This document shows, piece by piece, positions 9,764 through 18,349 of a stretch of DNA of 64,000 bases. The translations under genes were made by a program, and so were the position numbers. The notes below the pieces were generated by a model, which ran no database searches, had not been told where the DNA came from, and saw only the letters and a list, made by a program, of their open reading frames with translations. The DNA is from Castellaniella hirudinis. Its GTDB lineage: Bacteria; Pseudomonadota; Gammaproteobacteria; Burkholderiales; Burkholderiaceae_B. The stretch's first letter is position 1. Every line of letters starts with the position of its first letter. The stretch lies in contig NZ_JBHSDY010000007.1 of the NCBI RefSeq assembly GCF_042651965.1, positions 288,847-352,846 on the forward strand. The letters are read 5' to 3'.

Positions 9764-10998
9764 CGGCGCCCGCCCCCCACACCGGCGGCCAGGCCGCCCT
9801 GCCGCCCCTGATCGTGCAGCCCGGCGCCGAACTGGCGCGGCTCGACGAGATCGACGACTTTCACGCCAGCGGCGCGATCCGGGTGACCTGGATCGTGGCC
9901 GCGTTCCTGGCAATTGTCTTCGCCTGGGCCTGGACCTTCTCCATCGACGAGGTCTCGACCGGCACCGGCAAGGTCATCCCCAGTTCCCGCGAGCAGGAAA
10001 TCAAGTCGCTGGAAGGCGGCATCCTGTCGCAATTGAACGTGCAGGTGGGCGATCTCGTCGAAAAGGAGCAGGAACTGGCCCGGCTCGATCCCACGCGGGG
10101 CGAATCGCTGGTCGGCGAAACAGCAGCCCAGTATCGGGCGGCATTGGCCAGCCAGGCGCGCCTGCGCGCCGAGGTCGATGACCTGGAAACCATCGTGTTC
10201 CCGCCCGAACTGGATGAATATCTGCAATTGCGTGAAGAGCAGCTCGCGCTGTTCCGTTCGCGCCGGGACGGGCTGAAGAAGACGCTGAAGGGGCTGGACG
10301 ACGCCCTGGGCCTGGTGCGCCGGGAAGTCGGCATCACCAGTTCCCTGGTGAAAACGGGCGCAGCCAGCACGGTGGAGTTGATCCGCCTGCAGCGCCAGCA
10401 GGCCGACCTGGAACTGAAGATCACCGAGACCCGCTCCCACTACATCGTGCAAAGCCGCCAGGAACTGGCCCAGGTCGGCGCGCAGGTCAAGTCCCTGTCC
10501 TCGGTCGTGCGCGGGCGCGAAGACACGCTCAACCGCACGCTGCTGCGCTCGCCGGTGCGGGGCATCGTCAAGCGCGTGGACGTCACCACCCTGGGCGGCG
10601 TGGTGCCGCCCAACGGCGCGGTCATGACCATCGTGCCGCTGGATTCCCAGTTGCTGGTCGAGGCGCGCATCTCACCCCGGGACATCGCCTTCATCCACCC
10701 TGACCAGGAGGCGCTGGTGAAGGTGACGGCCTACGACTACGCCATCTACGGCGGGCTGCCGGGCCGCGTCGTGACGATCTCCCCCGACACGGTGCGCGAC
10801 GAAGTCCGGCCCGAGATCGTGTACTACCCGGTCTACGTGCGCACGGAATCGAACGCGCTGGTCAACCAGGCGGGACGGGAATTCCCCATCGTGCCGGGGA
10901 TGATCACCACGGCGGACATCCGTACGGGCGACAAGACCGTCTGGGATTATTTGACGAAACCGTTCAACAAGGCGCGCGAGGCGCTGCGTGAACGCTGA
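9760..10998 (+). CDS. HlyD-family periplasmic adaptor of type I secretion system (LapC-like)
   Basis: A 412-residue membrane fusion protein. A short cytoplasmic N-terminus precedes one membrane segment at about residues 46-65 (WIVAAFLAIVFAWAWTF). A lipoyl-type half motif around GKVIPSSREQEIKSLEGG, a long helical hairpin (~110-260) and the beta-barrel/second lipoyl region (LLRSPVRGIVKRVDV near 265) follow. This is the standard order for adaptors that bridge the inner membrane exporter and the TolC duct. The gene overlaps the ABC exporter by 4 nt, so translation is likely coupled. It should act as the periplasmic bridge for adhesin export. Confidence 0.92.
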   Translation: MTAPAPHTGGQAALPPLIVQPGAELARLDEIDDFHASGAIRVTWIVAAFLAIVFAWAWTFSIDEVSTGTGKVIPSSREQEIKSLEGGILSQLNVQVGDLVEKEQELARLDPTRGESLVGETAAQYRAALASQARLRAEVDDLETIVFPPELDEYLQLREEQLALFRSRRDGLKKTLKGLDDALGLVRREVGITSSLVKTGAASTVELIRLQRQQADLELKITETRSHYIVQSRQELAQVGAQVKSLSSVVRGREDTLNRTLLRSPVRGIVKRVDVTTLGGVVPPNGAVMTIVPLDSQLLVEARISPRDIAFIHPDQEALVKVTAYDYAIYGGLPGRVVTISPDTVRDEVRPEIVYYPVYVRTESNALVNQAGREFPIVPGMITTADIRTGDKTVWDYLTKPFNKAREALRER

Positions 10999-11011
10999 CA
11001 CAGGAAATCTT

Positions 11012-11461
11012 ATGAAGACCACAGACCGAGCCCTTTTCGCCGTCACGCGCGCCATCGCCGCGGCCGCCGCCCTGTCGGCCGCCGCCTGGGCGCACGCCGC
11101 CCCGCACGACCCGGCCAGCAACCCCGAGAAGCTGAATTACTCGAACATCAAAATGGACACCCCCGACTACGACGTGCCCTTCCAGCGCGAAGGCAGGTTT
11201 TCCGACCCGTCGGTGCTGCGGCAAATCGCCCCCGGCCTGCCCGTCGCCGACGTCACCCGCATCCTGGGCCAGCCGCTGGACCGCACCTCCGGGTCCAAGG
11301 GCGAGGAGTGGGACTACCACCTGAGATTGCGCATGCCGGAATCTGAAAACTACCTAGTGTGCCAGTACAAAGTGGTGATCGACAGCGCGCAAAAGGTCAA
11401 GGAAAGCGTGTGGCGCCGCCACCAGTGCCTGGACATCGTCGAGGGCACGGCGCCCCGGTGA
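11012..11461 (+). CDS. BamE/SmpA-like small envelope protein, last gene of the secretion locus
   Basis: A 149-residue protein with a signal peptide (hydrophobic Ala-rich stretch to about residue 29, AWAHA). It has no lipobox Cys, so it is probably periplasmic rather than a lipoprotein. The mature part has a BamE/SmpA/OmlA-type fold signature: GLPVADVTRILGQPLDRTSG followed by a WDYHLRL strand, and two Cys (in LVCQYK and RHQCLD) that could form a disulfide. ATG 11012 is preferred over GTG 10988 because an AGGA ribosome binding site lies just before it. The gene starts 13 nt after the adaptor gene. Its position suggests an accessory envelope function tied to the adhesin or the secretion duct; that role is inferred. 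Confidence 0.75.
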   Translation: MKTTDRALFAVTRAIAAAAALSAAAWAHAAPHDPASNPEKLNYSNIKMDTPDYDVPFQREGRFSDPSVLRQIAPGLPVADVTRILGQPLDRTSGSKGEEWDYHLRLRMPESENYLVCQYKVVIDSAQKVKESVWRRHQCLDIVEGTAPR

Positions 11462-11482
11462 ACCGGGGCTTCCGTGGCCTGG

Positions 11483-11518
11483 AAGGACCATTTCGAGGAT
11501 AACCTCGAAATGGTTCTC
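11483..11518. terminator. Hairpin between convergent genes
   Basis: A perfect 12-bp inverted repeat (11487-11498 with 11503-11514) has a 4-nt ATAA loop and extends by three more pairs if one G-T wobble is allowed. It lies between the stop of the BamE-like gene (+) and the stop of argD (-). No clear T-run follows on either side, so it may act as a bidirectional transcription stop or a 3' end stabiliser. Confidence 0.6.
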
Positions 11519-11550
11519 CGCCCGTCATCAAACGTGTGTGGCGGAGCAGA

Positions 11551-12741
11551 CTACCCGCGCACCTGGACCAGCAGATCGTCCAGCCAGGACAGCATGGTGT
11601 CGATTTCTTCGGTCGTGACGTTCAGGGCCGGCATGAAGCGCAGCAGGTTGCCGCGCGGGGCATTCAGCAGCAGACCTTCCGGCGCGCGGTCGCGTGCAGC
11701 CTGGACCAGCGCCGGGCCGTCGTCTCGGTCCATCACCAGCGCGCGCAGCAGGCCCTGGCCGCGTTCGCCGTGCATGCCCCACTTGTCCGACAGCGCCGTC
11801 AGGCCGGCCGACAGGTGCTGCCCCCGGGCGTTGACTTCGTCCAGGAAGCCCGGCGCCGTCATCACGTCGAAGATCGCCGCGCCCACCGCCGTCATCAGCG
11901 GGTTGCCGTTGTACGTGCCGCCCTGGTCGCCGTGCTCGAAGCAGCAGACGGCCTCGCGCGCGCACAGCGCCGACAGCGGCACGCCGCCGCCGATGCCCTT
12001 GCCCAGCGTCATGATGTCGGGCTCGATGCCGGCGTGCTGGTAAGCGTACAGCCGGCCGGTGCGGCCCATGCCGGTCTGCACCTCGTCCACGATCAGCAGC
12101 AGGCCTTTTTCACGGGTCAGCGCGCGCAGCGCCTGCAGGAATTCGCGGGTGGCGGGGATGACGCCGGCCTCGCCCTGGACCGGCTCCAGCATCACGGCGA
12201 CCGTCTGATCGTCGATCAGGGCGCGCACCGAATCCAGGTCGTTCAGGTCCGCCTTGGGAAAGCCGTCGACCTGCGGCGCAAACTTCTTGTCCCAGCCGGG
12301 CTTGCCCGAGGCCGACATGGTGGCCAGGGTGCGGCCGTGGAAGCTGTGATCGAACGTGATGATCTTGTAGGCGCCCTGGCGGTGCAGCTGGCCCCACTTG
12401 CGGGCGAGCTTGATCGCGCCCTCGTTGGCCTCGGCCCCGCTGTTGGCAAAGAACACGCGATCGAAGCAGGATGATTCCACGAGGCGGCGGGCCAGGTCGA
12501 TGGACGGCTGGTTGTAGAAGGCCGGCGACGGATTGATCAGCCACTGCGACTGGCGGGCCAGCGCATCGATCATGGCGGGGTGATTGTGGCCCAGGCAGTT
12601 CACCGCCCAGCCCTGAATGAAGTCCAGATAGCGTTTGCCATTGTGGTCTTCCAGCCAGGAACCCTGGCCTCGGACGAACACCAGCTCCGGACGCGAGGTG
12701 ATTTCCATCAGGGCGTTCAGCCCGGCGCGATCGATCGACAT
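11551..12741 (-). CDS. argD: Acetylornithine transaminase (ArgD)
   Basis: A 396-residue class III PLP-dependent aminotransferase. Motifs include FANSGAEANEGAIKLARKW near residue 95, FHGRTLATMSASGK, the Asp of LLIVDEVQTGMGRTG that holds the pyridine nitrogen, and the PLP lysine in MTLGKGIGGGVPLSAL. The family converts N-acetylglutamate semialdehyde plus glutamate to N-acetylornithine in arginine synthesis, and often also uses succinyl-diaminopimelate. ATG 12741 has an AGGAAA site 8 nt upstream; an upstream in-frame start at 12789 is less likely. The gene lies 57 bp after eamA on the same strand and may be cotranscribed with it. Confidence 0.88.
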   Translation of the reverse strand: MSIDRAGLNALMEITSRPELVFVRGQGSWLEDHNGKRYLDFIQGWAVNCLGHNHPAMIDALARQSQWLINPSPAFYNQPSIDLARRLVESSCFDRVFFANSGAEANEGAIKLARKWGQLHRQGAYKIITFDHSFHGRTLATMSASGKPGWDKKFAPQVDGFPKADLNDLDSVRALIDDQTVAVMLEPVQGEAGVIPATREFLQALRALTREKGLLLIVDEVQTGMGRTGRLYAYQHAGIEPDIMTLGKGIGGGVPLSALCAREAVCCFEHGDQGGTYNGNPLMTAVGAAIFDVMTAPGFLDEVNARGQHLSAGLTALSDKWGMHGERGQGLLRALVMDRDDGPALVQAARDRAPEGLLLNAPRGNLLRFMPALNVTTEEIDTMLSWLDDLLVQVRG

Positions 12742-12798
12742 GAGTGCGTTTTCCTGAAAAATAGGTTCCCTGCAGTATGCATACCGCAAACCGCTATT

Positions 12799-13695
12799 CT
12801 AAGACGGACGCAGGGTTTCCCGGACCCTGGCGGCCCACCGCCCCCCAAACAGATTCACCACCAGTCCGATCAGCACCACACCGCCGCCCAGCCACTGCCA
12901 AAAACCCAGTTTTTCGCCCAGGAACCAGTCGGCGCACAGCAGCCCCACCACCGGCACCAGCAGGCTGAGCGGCGCGACCCGGGCGACCGGGTGACGGGCC
13001 AGCAGCCGCCCCCACAAGACATAGCCGATCAGGGTCGCCACCCCGGACAGGTAGGCCACCGCCGCGGCCGCGCGCCAACTCATGTGGGCCAGGCTGTCCA
13101 CCATCCGATCCGGCCCCTCGAACAGGGCCGACAGCAACAGGAACGGAATGGGCGGCAACAGAGCGCCCCACACCACCATCGACAGCATGCGCACCGAGCC
13201 CGCGCCTTTCAGCACCACATTGCCTGCGGCCCAACTGACGGCCGCCGCCAAAGTCAGCAGAAAACCGATCATCGGCACCGTCGTCTCGCCGCCCGCGCCC
13301 AGATCCAGCAAGGCCAGCCCGGCGGCGGCCAGGCCGATGCCCAGCACGTGGTGCGGACGGATGGCCTCGTGCAGCACCAGGGCGGCAATCAGCACCGTGA
13401 AAAAAGCCTGCGCCTGCAGCACCAGGGACGCCAGGCCGGCCGGCATGCCCAGGGAGATCGCCAGGAACAGGAAGACGAACTGCCCCAGGCAGATGGTCAC
13501 CCCGTAACCGACGACATAACGCCAGTGCACTTTCGGCCGGGGCACGAAGAACACCGCGGGAAAGGCCACGAACAGAAAGCGCAGACCGCCCAGCAGCAGC
13601 GGCGGGATCTCGTCCACGCCGACCTTGATGACCACGAAATTGGCGCCCCACACCACGATGACGACCAGCGCGGCCAGAATGTCTTTCAAGGGCAT
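12799..13695 (-). CDS. eamA: EamA-type drug/metabolite exporter
   Basis: A 298-residue DMT-superfamily permease with about ten membrane helices in two EamA repeats. The stretches GVTICLGQFVFLFLAISLG, GMPAGLASLVLQAQAFFTVL and VAPLSLLVPVVGL closely match the O-acetylserine/cysteine exporter EamA of enterobacteria as I recall it. It should act in the inner membrane, exporting small metabolites; the substrate is inferred from that similarity only. ATG 13695 is preceded by AGGAG at good spacing; in-frame starts further upstream lack such a site. It is divergent from the MOSC gene and upstream of argD on the same strand. Confidence 0.85.
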   Translation of the reverse strand: MPLKDILAALVVIVVWGANFVVIKVGVDEIPPLLLGGLRFLFVAFPAVFFVPRPKVHWRYVVGYGVTICLGQFVFLFLAISLGMPAGLASLVLQAQAFFTVLIAALVLHEAIRPHHVLGIGLAAAGLALLDLGAGGETTVPMIGFLLTLAAAVSWAAGNVVLKGAGSVRMLSMVVWGALLPPIPFLLLSALFEGPDRMVDSLAHMSWRAAAAVAYLSGVATLIGYVLWGRLLARHPVARVAPLSLLVPVVGLLCADWFLGEKLGFWQWLGGGVVLIGLVVNLFGGRWAARVRETLRPS

Positions 13696-13892
13696 GGGAT
13701 CTCCTGCGGGATGCGGCGGGATACGCGCACGCATGCGCGCGGGCTCCCGTGAATCCTGCATGCTACGGCATTTCAAGCCCGCACGAACGGGGCAAAGCAG
13801 CGGGCACACGTCGCCTGAACAGCGCCGCGCCGCCGGTGATCCGGCATTCCCGTTTTAGAATGTCCCTCTTTCCCCGTCATCGGCAGATTTTC

Positions 13893-14765
13893 ATGCGCCC
13901 GGCCATCCACAGCCTGTACAGCTACCCCATCAAATCCTGCGCCGGCATCGCCCACCAGCGCGTCCGCGTCACCGGATCCGGTCTGGATTTCGACCGGCAC
14001 TGGGTCATCGTCAATGCCCAAGGCATCTTCATGACCCAGCGCCAGCACCCTCGCATGGTGCTGATCCGCCCCGAACCCGCCGTGGACGGCCTGTGGCTGC
14101 GCGCGCCCGGCCAGGCCGACTGCTTCGTGCCGCCCCCGCCCGCGCAGTCCGAGGCTGTTTCGGTCGCCATCTGGGGCACGGACACCCTGGGCGCCGACCA
14201 GGGCGACGAGGCCGCCGCATGGCTGAGCGCCTTCATCGGCGAGCCCTGCCGCCTGCTGCACCTGCATCCCCAGGCGCACCGCCTGGCCAGCCTGCCGCAC
14301 GTCACCCGCTGGATCCAGACCCACCCCGACTGGCCCGATTCGTTCCTGCCGGTCGAGCGGCACGCCTTCGCCTTTGCCGACGGCTTTCCTTTCCTGATCA
14401 CCAACCAGCGCTCATTGGAAGAACTGAACGGCCAACTGGCCGGGCAGGACGTCGCGCCGGTGGACATGATCCGCTTTCGCCCCAACATCGTGCTCCAGGG
14501 CCTGGAGCCTTACGACGAGGACCACCTGGCCGGGTTCCGCACGGGCGACGCCGGCTTCGCCTTCGTCAAGGCCTGCGCCCGTTGCCCCATCCCCAACGTC
14601 GATCCGCAGACCGGCGGCACGGCGGCCGAACCAGGCCGGACCCTGGCGCGGCACCGGCAGTTCGAGCAAGGCGTGCTGTTCGGCATGAACGCCGTCGCCG
14701 CCCTGCCGGCGGGCGAAACCTGGCTTCAGGTGGGCGACGCCATCGAGCCGGAATACGATTTTTGA
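13893..14765 (+). CDS. MOSC domain protein (YcbX-like)
   Basis: A 290-residue protein with the MOSC N-terminal beta-barrel (start RPAIHSLYSYPIKSCAGI) and a C-terminal MOSC domain. The conserved Cys lies in VKACARCPIPNVDPQTG near residue 232. MOSC proteins transfer sulfur to, or use, the molybdenum cofactor; YcbX reduces N-hydroxylated compounds, usually with a separate or fused ferredoxin domain, which is absent here. ATG 13893 is chosen because the family alignment begins there. An upstream in-frame start at 13749 would add 48 residues without family similarity. The gene diverges from eamA, and its stop lies 29 bp from the stop of convergent dinB. Confidence 0.85.
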   Translation: MRPAIHSLYSYPIKSCAGIAHQRVRVTGSGLDFDRHWVIVNAQGIFMTQRQHPRMVLIRPEPAVDGLWLRAPGQADCFVPPPPAQSEAVSVAIWGTDTLGADQGDEAAAWLSAFIGEPCRLLHLHPQAHRLASLPHVTRWIQTHPDWPDSFLPVERHAFAFADGFPFLITNQRSLEELNGQLAGQDVAPVDMIRFRPNIVLQGLEPYDEDHLAGFRTGDAGFAFVKACARCPIPNVDPQTGGTAAEPGRTLARHRQFEQGVLFGMNAVAALPAGETWLQVGDAIEPEYDF

Positions 14766-14794
14766 TTTTTTGCCGCCGAGCCGCGAGGCGGGCT

Positions 14795-15928
14795 TCAGTA
14801 CAAATCCAGTTGCACCGGCTGCGGCCGCTCGTCCGCGACCGCCGGCTCCAGCTTGCTAACGCGCACGCCCAGCAGCCGCAGGCGCCGCTCCAAAGGCACC
14901 CGCTTCAGACACTGCCCGGCGGCCCGGTGAATGGCCTCGGCGTCCCCGACCGCCGCGTCCAGCGTCAGGTCGCGGGTCACCACCTGGAAATCGTCGAAGC
15001 GCAGCTTGATGCCCACGGTCGCCCCGCGCACCCCCTTGCGCGCCAGGTCTTGCGCCAGGCGCTCGCATAGATCGCGGAATATCTGCGACAGCAGCGGCCG
15101 ATCCCGGCGTACGTGCAGATCCCGCTCGAACGTCGTTTCCCGGCTGATCGACTTGGGTTCGGACTGCGTCACCACCGGCCGGTCGTCGATGCCGTGCGCC
15201 ACGTCCAGCAGCCATTGCGCCGTGCCCAGCCCGAAATGCCGCTGCAACAAGGCCGGCGCGGTCTGCGCCAGCTGGCCGACGGTCTCGATGCCCAGTTCCT
15301 GCAGCTTGCGCGTGGCCTTGGGGCCGATGCCGTTGACTTTGGAGGCCGGCAGCGGCCAGATGCGCCGCTCCAGATCGCCCGGTCCGATCAAGGTGATGCC
15401 GTCGGGCTTGTCCAGGTCGGACGCGATCTTGGACAACAGCTTGTTCGGAGAGATGCCGATGGAACAACTCAACCCGGTGGCCCCGCGCACTGCCTGCTTC
15501 AAGGCGCGGGCCAGCTCGGCGGAGTCCTGTGGCAGATCCGTCAGATCGATGTAGATCTCGTCGATGCCGCGATCCTCGATGCAGGGCGCGATCGACGCCA
15601 CGGCGGCCTTGAACAGCCGGGAATAGTGGCGATACGCCGGGAAATCCACCGGCAGCAGCACCGCGTCGGGCGCCAGGCGCGCGGCCTTCATCATACCCAT
15701 GGCCGAATGCACGCCCAACGCGCGCGCCTCGTAGGTGGCCGTCGTGATCACCCCGCGCCCGACATAGTCCCGCAAGTGGAGATATTCCCCATCCTCGGGC
15801 CGTGAACCGCCCCCGCCGATCACCACCGGCAGGCCGCGCAATTCCGGATGGCGCAGCAATTCCACGGACGCGTAGAACGCGTCCATGTCCAGATGCGCGA
15901 TACGGCGGACGGAGGGTTCGGCGGACAT
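14795..15928 (-). CDS. dinB: DNA polymerase IV (DinB)
   Basis: A 377-residue Y-family translesion polymerase. The N-terminal catalytic motif HLDMDAFYASVE carries the first metal Asp. The second acidic pair sits in IEDRGIDEIYIDLTD, and the steric/palm motif SIGISPNKLLSKIASDLDKP follows. Helix-hairpin-helix (VNGIGPKATRKLQELGI) and little-finger domains come after. It lacks an obvious C-terminal beta-clamp peptide beyond the final residues. ATG 15928 is preferred to an in-frame TTG at 15952; neither has a strong ribosome binding site. It acts in error-prone bypass of DNA lesions. No LexA box was recognised in the 130-bp divergent region shared with the HMA gene. Confidence 0.93.
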   Translation of the reverse strand: MSAEPSVRRIAHLDMDAFYASVELLRHPELRGLPVVIGGGGSRPEDGEYLHLRDYVGRGVITTATYEARALGVHSAMGMMKAARLAPDAVLLPVDFPAYRHYSRLFKAAVASIAPCIEDRGIDEIYIDLTDLPQDSAELARALKQAVRGATGLSCSIGISPNKLLSKIASDLDKPDGITLIGPGDLERRIWPLPASKVNGIGPKATRKLQELGIETVGQLAQTAPALLQRHFGLGTAQWLLDVAHGIDDRPVVTQSEPKSISRETTFERDLHVRRDRPLLSQIFRDLCERLAQDLARKGVRGATVGIKLRFDDFQVVTRDLTLDAAVGDAEAIHRAAGQCLKRVPLERRLRLLGVRVSKLEPAVADERPQPVQLDLY

Positions 15929-15991
15929 GAGCTTGGCGTGAGTCTGGGTCAATCTGTCTGGAGCGAAGTCACCCTGCTATACTAGCCGTCC

Positions 15992-16007
15992 TAAAAGATA
16001 TATTTTA
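15992..16007. promoter_or_regulatory. AT-rich near-palindrome in the dinB/HMA divergent region
   Basis: The 16-bp stretch TAAAAGATATATTTTA is symmetric at 14 of 16 positions and lies in an unusually AT-rich patch between the divergent dinB and heavy-metal-protein genes. A TATACT hexamer lies just upstream at 15979-15984. It could be an operator or simply a promoter-associated AT tract. Confidence 0.3.
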
Positions 16008-16061
16008 AATGAATCTATAACCATGCCCTTACTAAGGGCATTCCCCGCACGCGAGGATCCC

Positions 16062-16346
16062 ATGGAAGCCGCAACCCTGAAACGTTCTTCCCAGAAAACC
16101 GCCACCCTGCGCCTGGTCGGCCTGCGCAGCCCATCCTGCGCCGACACGGTGGACCGCGCCCTGGCCGCAGTCCCCGGCGTCTCCCAGGTCACGGTGTCCC
16201 TGGCCGACGAAAAGGCCACCATCACCTTCGACACCGCCCAGGTCTCCGTCCAGCGCCTGCAAGTCGCCGTCCAGGACGCCGGCTACGAGGCCCTGAAACC
16301 AGCCCACGGCGAAGACGGCAACTGCTGCGGAGGGTGTGGGGGATGA
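16062..16346 (+). CDS. Heavy-metal-associated (HMA) domain protein with altered metal site
   Basis: A 94-residue CopZ-like ferredoxin-fold protein (LRLVGLRSPSCADTVDRAL, then GVSQVTVSLADEKATITF). The usual metal loop GMxCxxC is altered: the first Cys is replaced (LRSPSC), leaving a single Cys. The C-terminus adds an NCCGGCGG tail with three Cys that could supply ligands instead. Homologues shuttle or sense Cu(I) or other soft metals. ATG 16062 has a GAGG site upstream; an in-frame ATG at 16023 adds 13 residues with no family match. The stop codon lies inside a long hairpin shared with the convergent transporter gene. Confidence 0.75.
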   Translation: MEAATLKRSSQKTATLRLVGLRSPSCADTVDRALAAVPGVSQVTVSLADEKATITFDTAQVSVQRLQVAVQDAGYEALKPAHGEDGNCCGGCGG

Positions 16347-16394
16347 TTCCGGACGGCGGACAGCCCCTGCGGGCTGTCTGCCGCCGGAATCATC
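16342..16394. terminator. Long hairpin between HMA gene and NarK-like gene
   Basis: Bases 16342-16366 pair with 16371-16394 in a stem of about 24 bp, broken only by one bulged base and one G-T wobble, with a CTGC loop. The stem contains the stop codon of the HMA gene (16344-16346) and ends 21 bp before the stop of the convergent transporter gene. This is well placed for a bidirectional terminator, although no T-run follows. Confidence 0.65.
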
Positions 16395-16415
16395 CGAGCC
16401 ACCTGCAAGCGGCAA

Positions 16416-17681
16416 TCACACCTCGCCCGCCAACTCCGTCCCCGCACGGGGCGCGCGCCGGTACGAGTAGTGCATGAACACCAGCGACACGCAGACCGTG
16501 CCGTAAAGCAGCATGAAGGCACTGGAATAGATCCCCGTCATGTCCAGCAGCGCGCCGAACAGGATCGGCAGGATGAACCCGCCCAGGCCGCCGGCCAGTC
16601 CCACCACCCCGGACACCGCGCCGATGTTGTCCGAATAATCGTCGCTGATGAACTTGAAGACCGAGGCCTTGCCGATCGCCATCGCCACCCCGACCACGAA
16701 CAGCAGGATCGTGAACGCGGTCGAATTCAAACCGATGTTCAGCGACACCGGTCCCTGCAGCGTCTGAATCGTCATCTGCGTCTGCGGGTAGGACAACAAA
16801 AAGAAGCACACCCAGCAGACCCACATCACCCACCACGTCACCGCGTAGGCGCCGAACCGGTCGGAAAACCAGCCGCCCAACGCGCGCAACACACCACCTG
16901 GCAGCGAGAACACCATCGCCAGGAACGCCGCCAGCGTCAGGTCAAAGCCATATTCGGCCACATAGTATTTGGTGATCCACAGCGCCAGCGCCACATAGCC
17001 GCCGAAGACCACCGAGTAATACTGGCAGTAGCGCCACACGCGCGGGTCCTTCAGCACGCTCATCTGCTCGCGCAGGCCGGTCGCGGAGGACACGCGGTGC
17101 GCCGGGTCCGAATGGCTGAACAGCCAGAACAGCACGGCGGTGCCCAGCATCAGGGCCGCGTAGGCCCGGGGCAGCATCGTCCAGCCGAATGCGCCGATGA
17201 CGAGCGGCGCCACGAACATGTTCAAGGCAGACCCGGAATTGCCGGCGCCAAACACCCCCATGGCGAAACCTCGGCGCTCCGGCGCGAACCAGCGCGCCAC
17301 GTAAGGCGTGCCCACCGAAAACGTCCCGCCCGCCAGGCCGACGAACAGCGCCAGGATCAGGAACTGGGCATAGGTGGTCGCATACGACATCAGATACAGC
17401 GGCGGCACGCAGACCAGCAGCACCAGCGCAAACACCGGCCGGCCGCCGAAGCGATCCGTCAGCATGCCCAGCGGCACGCGCACCAGGGAGCCGGTCAGCA
17501 CCGGTGTCGCGATCAGCAGGCCAAACTGTGTCTCGCTCAGGCTCAACTCGGTCTTGAGCGGCACGCCCAGGACGGAAAACATCGTCCACACGGCAAAACA
17601 GACGGTAAAGGCGAACGTGCTGGAAAACAGCACGGACAGGGCCCGGCGCGAAGCGGGCGCAGACACGGTATTCGATGACAT
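16416..17681 (-). CDS. MFS transporter, NarK-like nitrate/nitrite family
   Basis: A 421-residue, 12-helix major facilitator protein. It carries the MFS loop motif GMLTDRFGGRPVF near residue 70 and the NarK-family glycine-rich signatures FAMGVFGAGNSGSALNMF and GAVSGVVGLAGGLGGFILP. Proteins of this group move nitrate in, nitrite out, or exchange the two across the inner membrane. No nitrate reductase or nitrite reductase genes are in the window, so the substrate is inferred from the motifs. ATG 17681 has a GGGAG ribosome binding site; the longer in-frame start at 17774 does not. Confidence 0.82.
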   Translation of the reverse strand: MSSNTVSAPASRRALSVLFSSTFAFTVCFAVWTMFSVLGVPLKTELSLSETQFGLLIATPVLTGSLVRVPLGMLTDRFGGRPVFALVLLVCVPPLYLMSYATTYAQFLILALFVGLAGGTFSVGTPYVARWFAPERRGFAMGVFGAGNSGSALNMFVAPLVIGAFGWTMLPRAYAALMLGTAVLFWLFSHSDPAHRVSSATGLREQMSVLKDPRVWRYCQYYSVVFGGYVALALWITKYYVAEYGFDLTLAAFLAMVFSLPGGVLRALGGWFSDRFGAYAVTWWVMWVCWVCFFLLSYPQTQMTIQTLQGPVSLNIGLNSTAFTILLFVVGVAMAIGKASVFKFISDDYSDNIGAVSGVVGLAGGLGGFILPILFGALLDMTGIYSSAFMLLYGTVCVSLVFMHYSYRRAPRAGTELAGEV

Positions 17682-17770
17682 GGATGATCTCCCGTTGCAG
17701 GGCGCAGAGCCCTTGAGATCATCATACCCACACACGCCGCAAGGCCATATGACCCAGGTCAGACCCATGT

Positions 17771-17823
17771 GCAAACAAAACGCCCCGGTGCGGCAGCCCG
17801 TTCAGGGCCGCCGCACCGGGGCG
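17771..17823 (-). terminator. Rho-independent terminator of the ohrR-ohrA operon
   Basis: On the minus strand, a perfect 14-bp GC-rich stem (17810-17823 with 17781-17794) encloses an inner GCCC/GGGC stem. It is followed by a T-rich run (GTTTTGTTTG, complement of 17771-17780). It lies 27 bp past the ohrA stop. Confidence 0.85.
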
Positions 17824-17849
17824 CATTCGTCAGACGGAGCCAGGCAGGC

Positions 17850-18275
17850 TTAGGCCACCGTCAGCGTCACGTCCACATTGTTGCGCGTGGCATTGGAGTA
17901 CGGGCACACCCCGTGGGCCTTTTGCACCAGGCCTTCCAGCGTGGCGCGATCCACGCCGGGGGCGGAAATCTTCAGTTCCACCGCAATGCCGAAACCAGCG
18001 GGGATGAGGCCGATGCCCACGGCGCCGGACACTTCGGTCGTGTCGGGCAAAGCCACGCCGTCCTTGCCGGCGACCAGCTTCAGCGCGCCCAGGAAGCAGG
18101 CCGAATAACCCGCCGCGAACAGTTGCTCGGGGTTGGTGCCGTCGCCGCCGCCGCCGCCCAATTCCTTCGGCGTGGACAGCTTGATGGCCAGGCGGCCGTC
18201 GGACGACTTGGCGCTGCCTTCGCGACCGCCCGTGGCCGAGGCATGGGCCGTGTAGAGAACGTTTTCGACTGTCAT
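17850..18275 (-). CDS. ohrA: Organic hydroperoxide reductase OhrA
   Basis: A 141-residue OsmC/Ohr-family peroxidase. The two catalytic cysteines are visible: one in GYSACFLGALKL near residue 60, and one in HGVCPYSNATRNN near residue 124. The N-terminal YTAHASATGGREG stretch is typical of Ohr. The enzyme reduces organic hydroperoxides using lipoylated partners in the cytoplasm. ATG 18275 is preceded by AAGGAGT. The gene follows its regulator ohrR by 74 bp on the same strand, and a strong terminator follows it. Confidence 0.95.
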   Translation of the reverse strand: MTVENVLYTAHASATGGREGSAKSSDGRLAIKLSTPKELGGGGGDGTNPEQLFAAGYSACFLGALKLVAGKDGVALPDTTEVSGAVGIGLIPAGFGIAVELKISAPGVDRATLEGLVQKAHGVCPYSNATRNNVDVTLTVA

Positions 18276-18349
18276 GCTTGGACTCCTTGTGGTGCGATTC
18301 CAGGGAGGCTGCCGGCACCACGATCGGCGGCATCCCGTAAACGGGCCGG

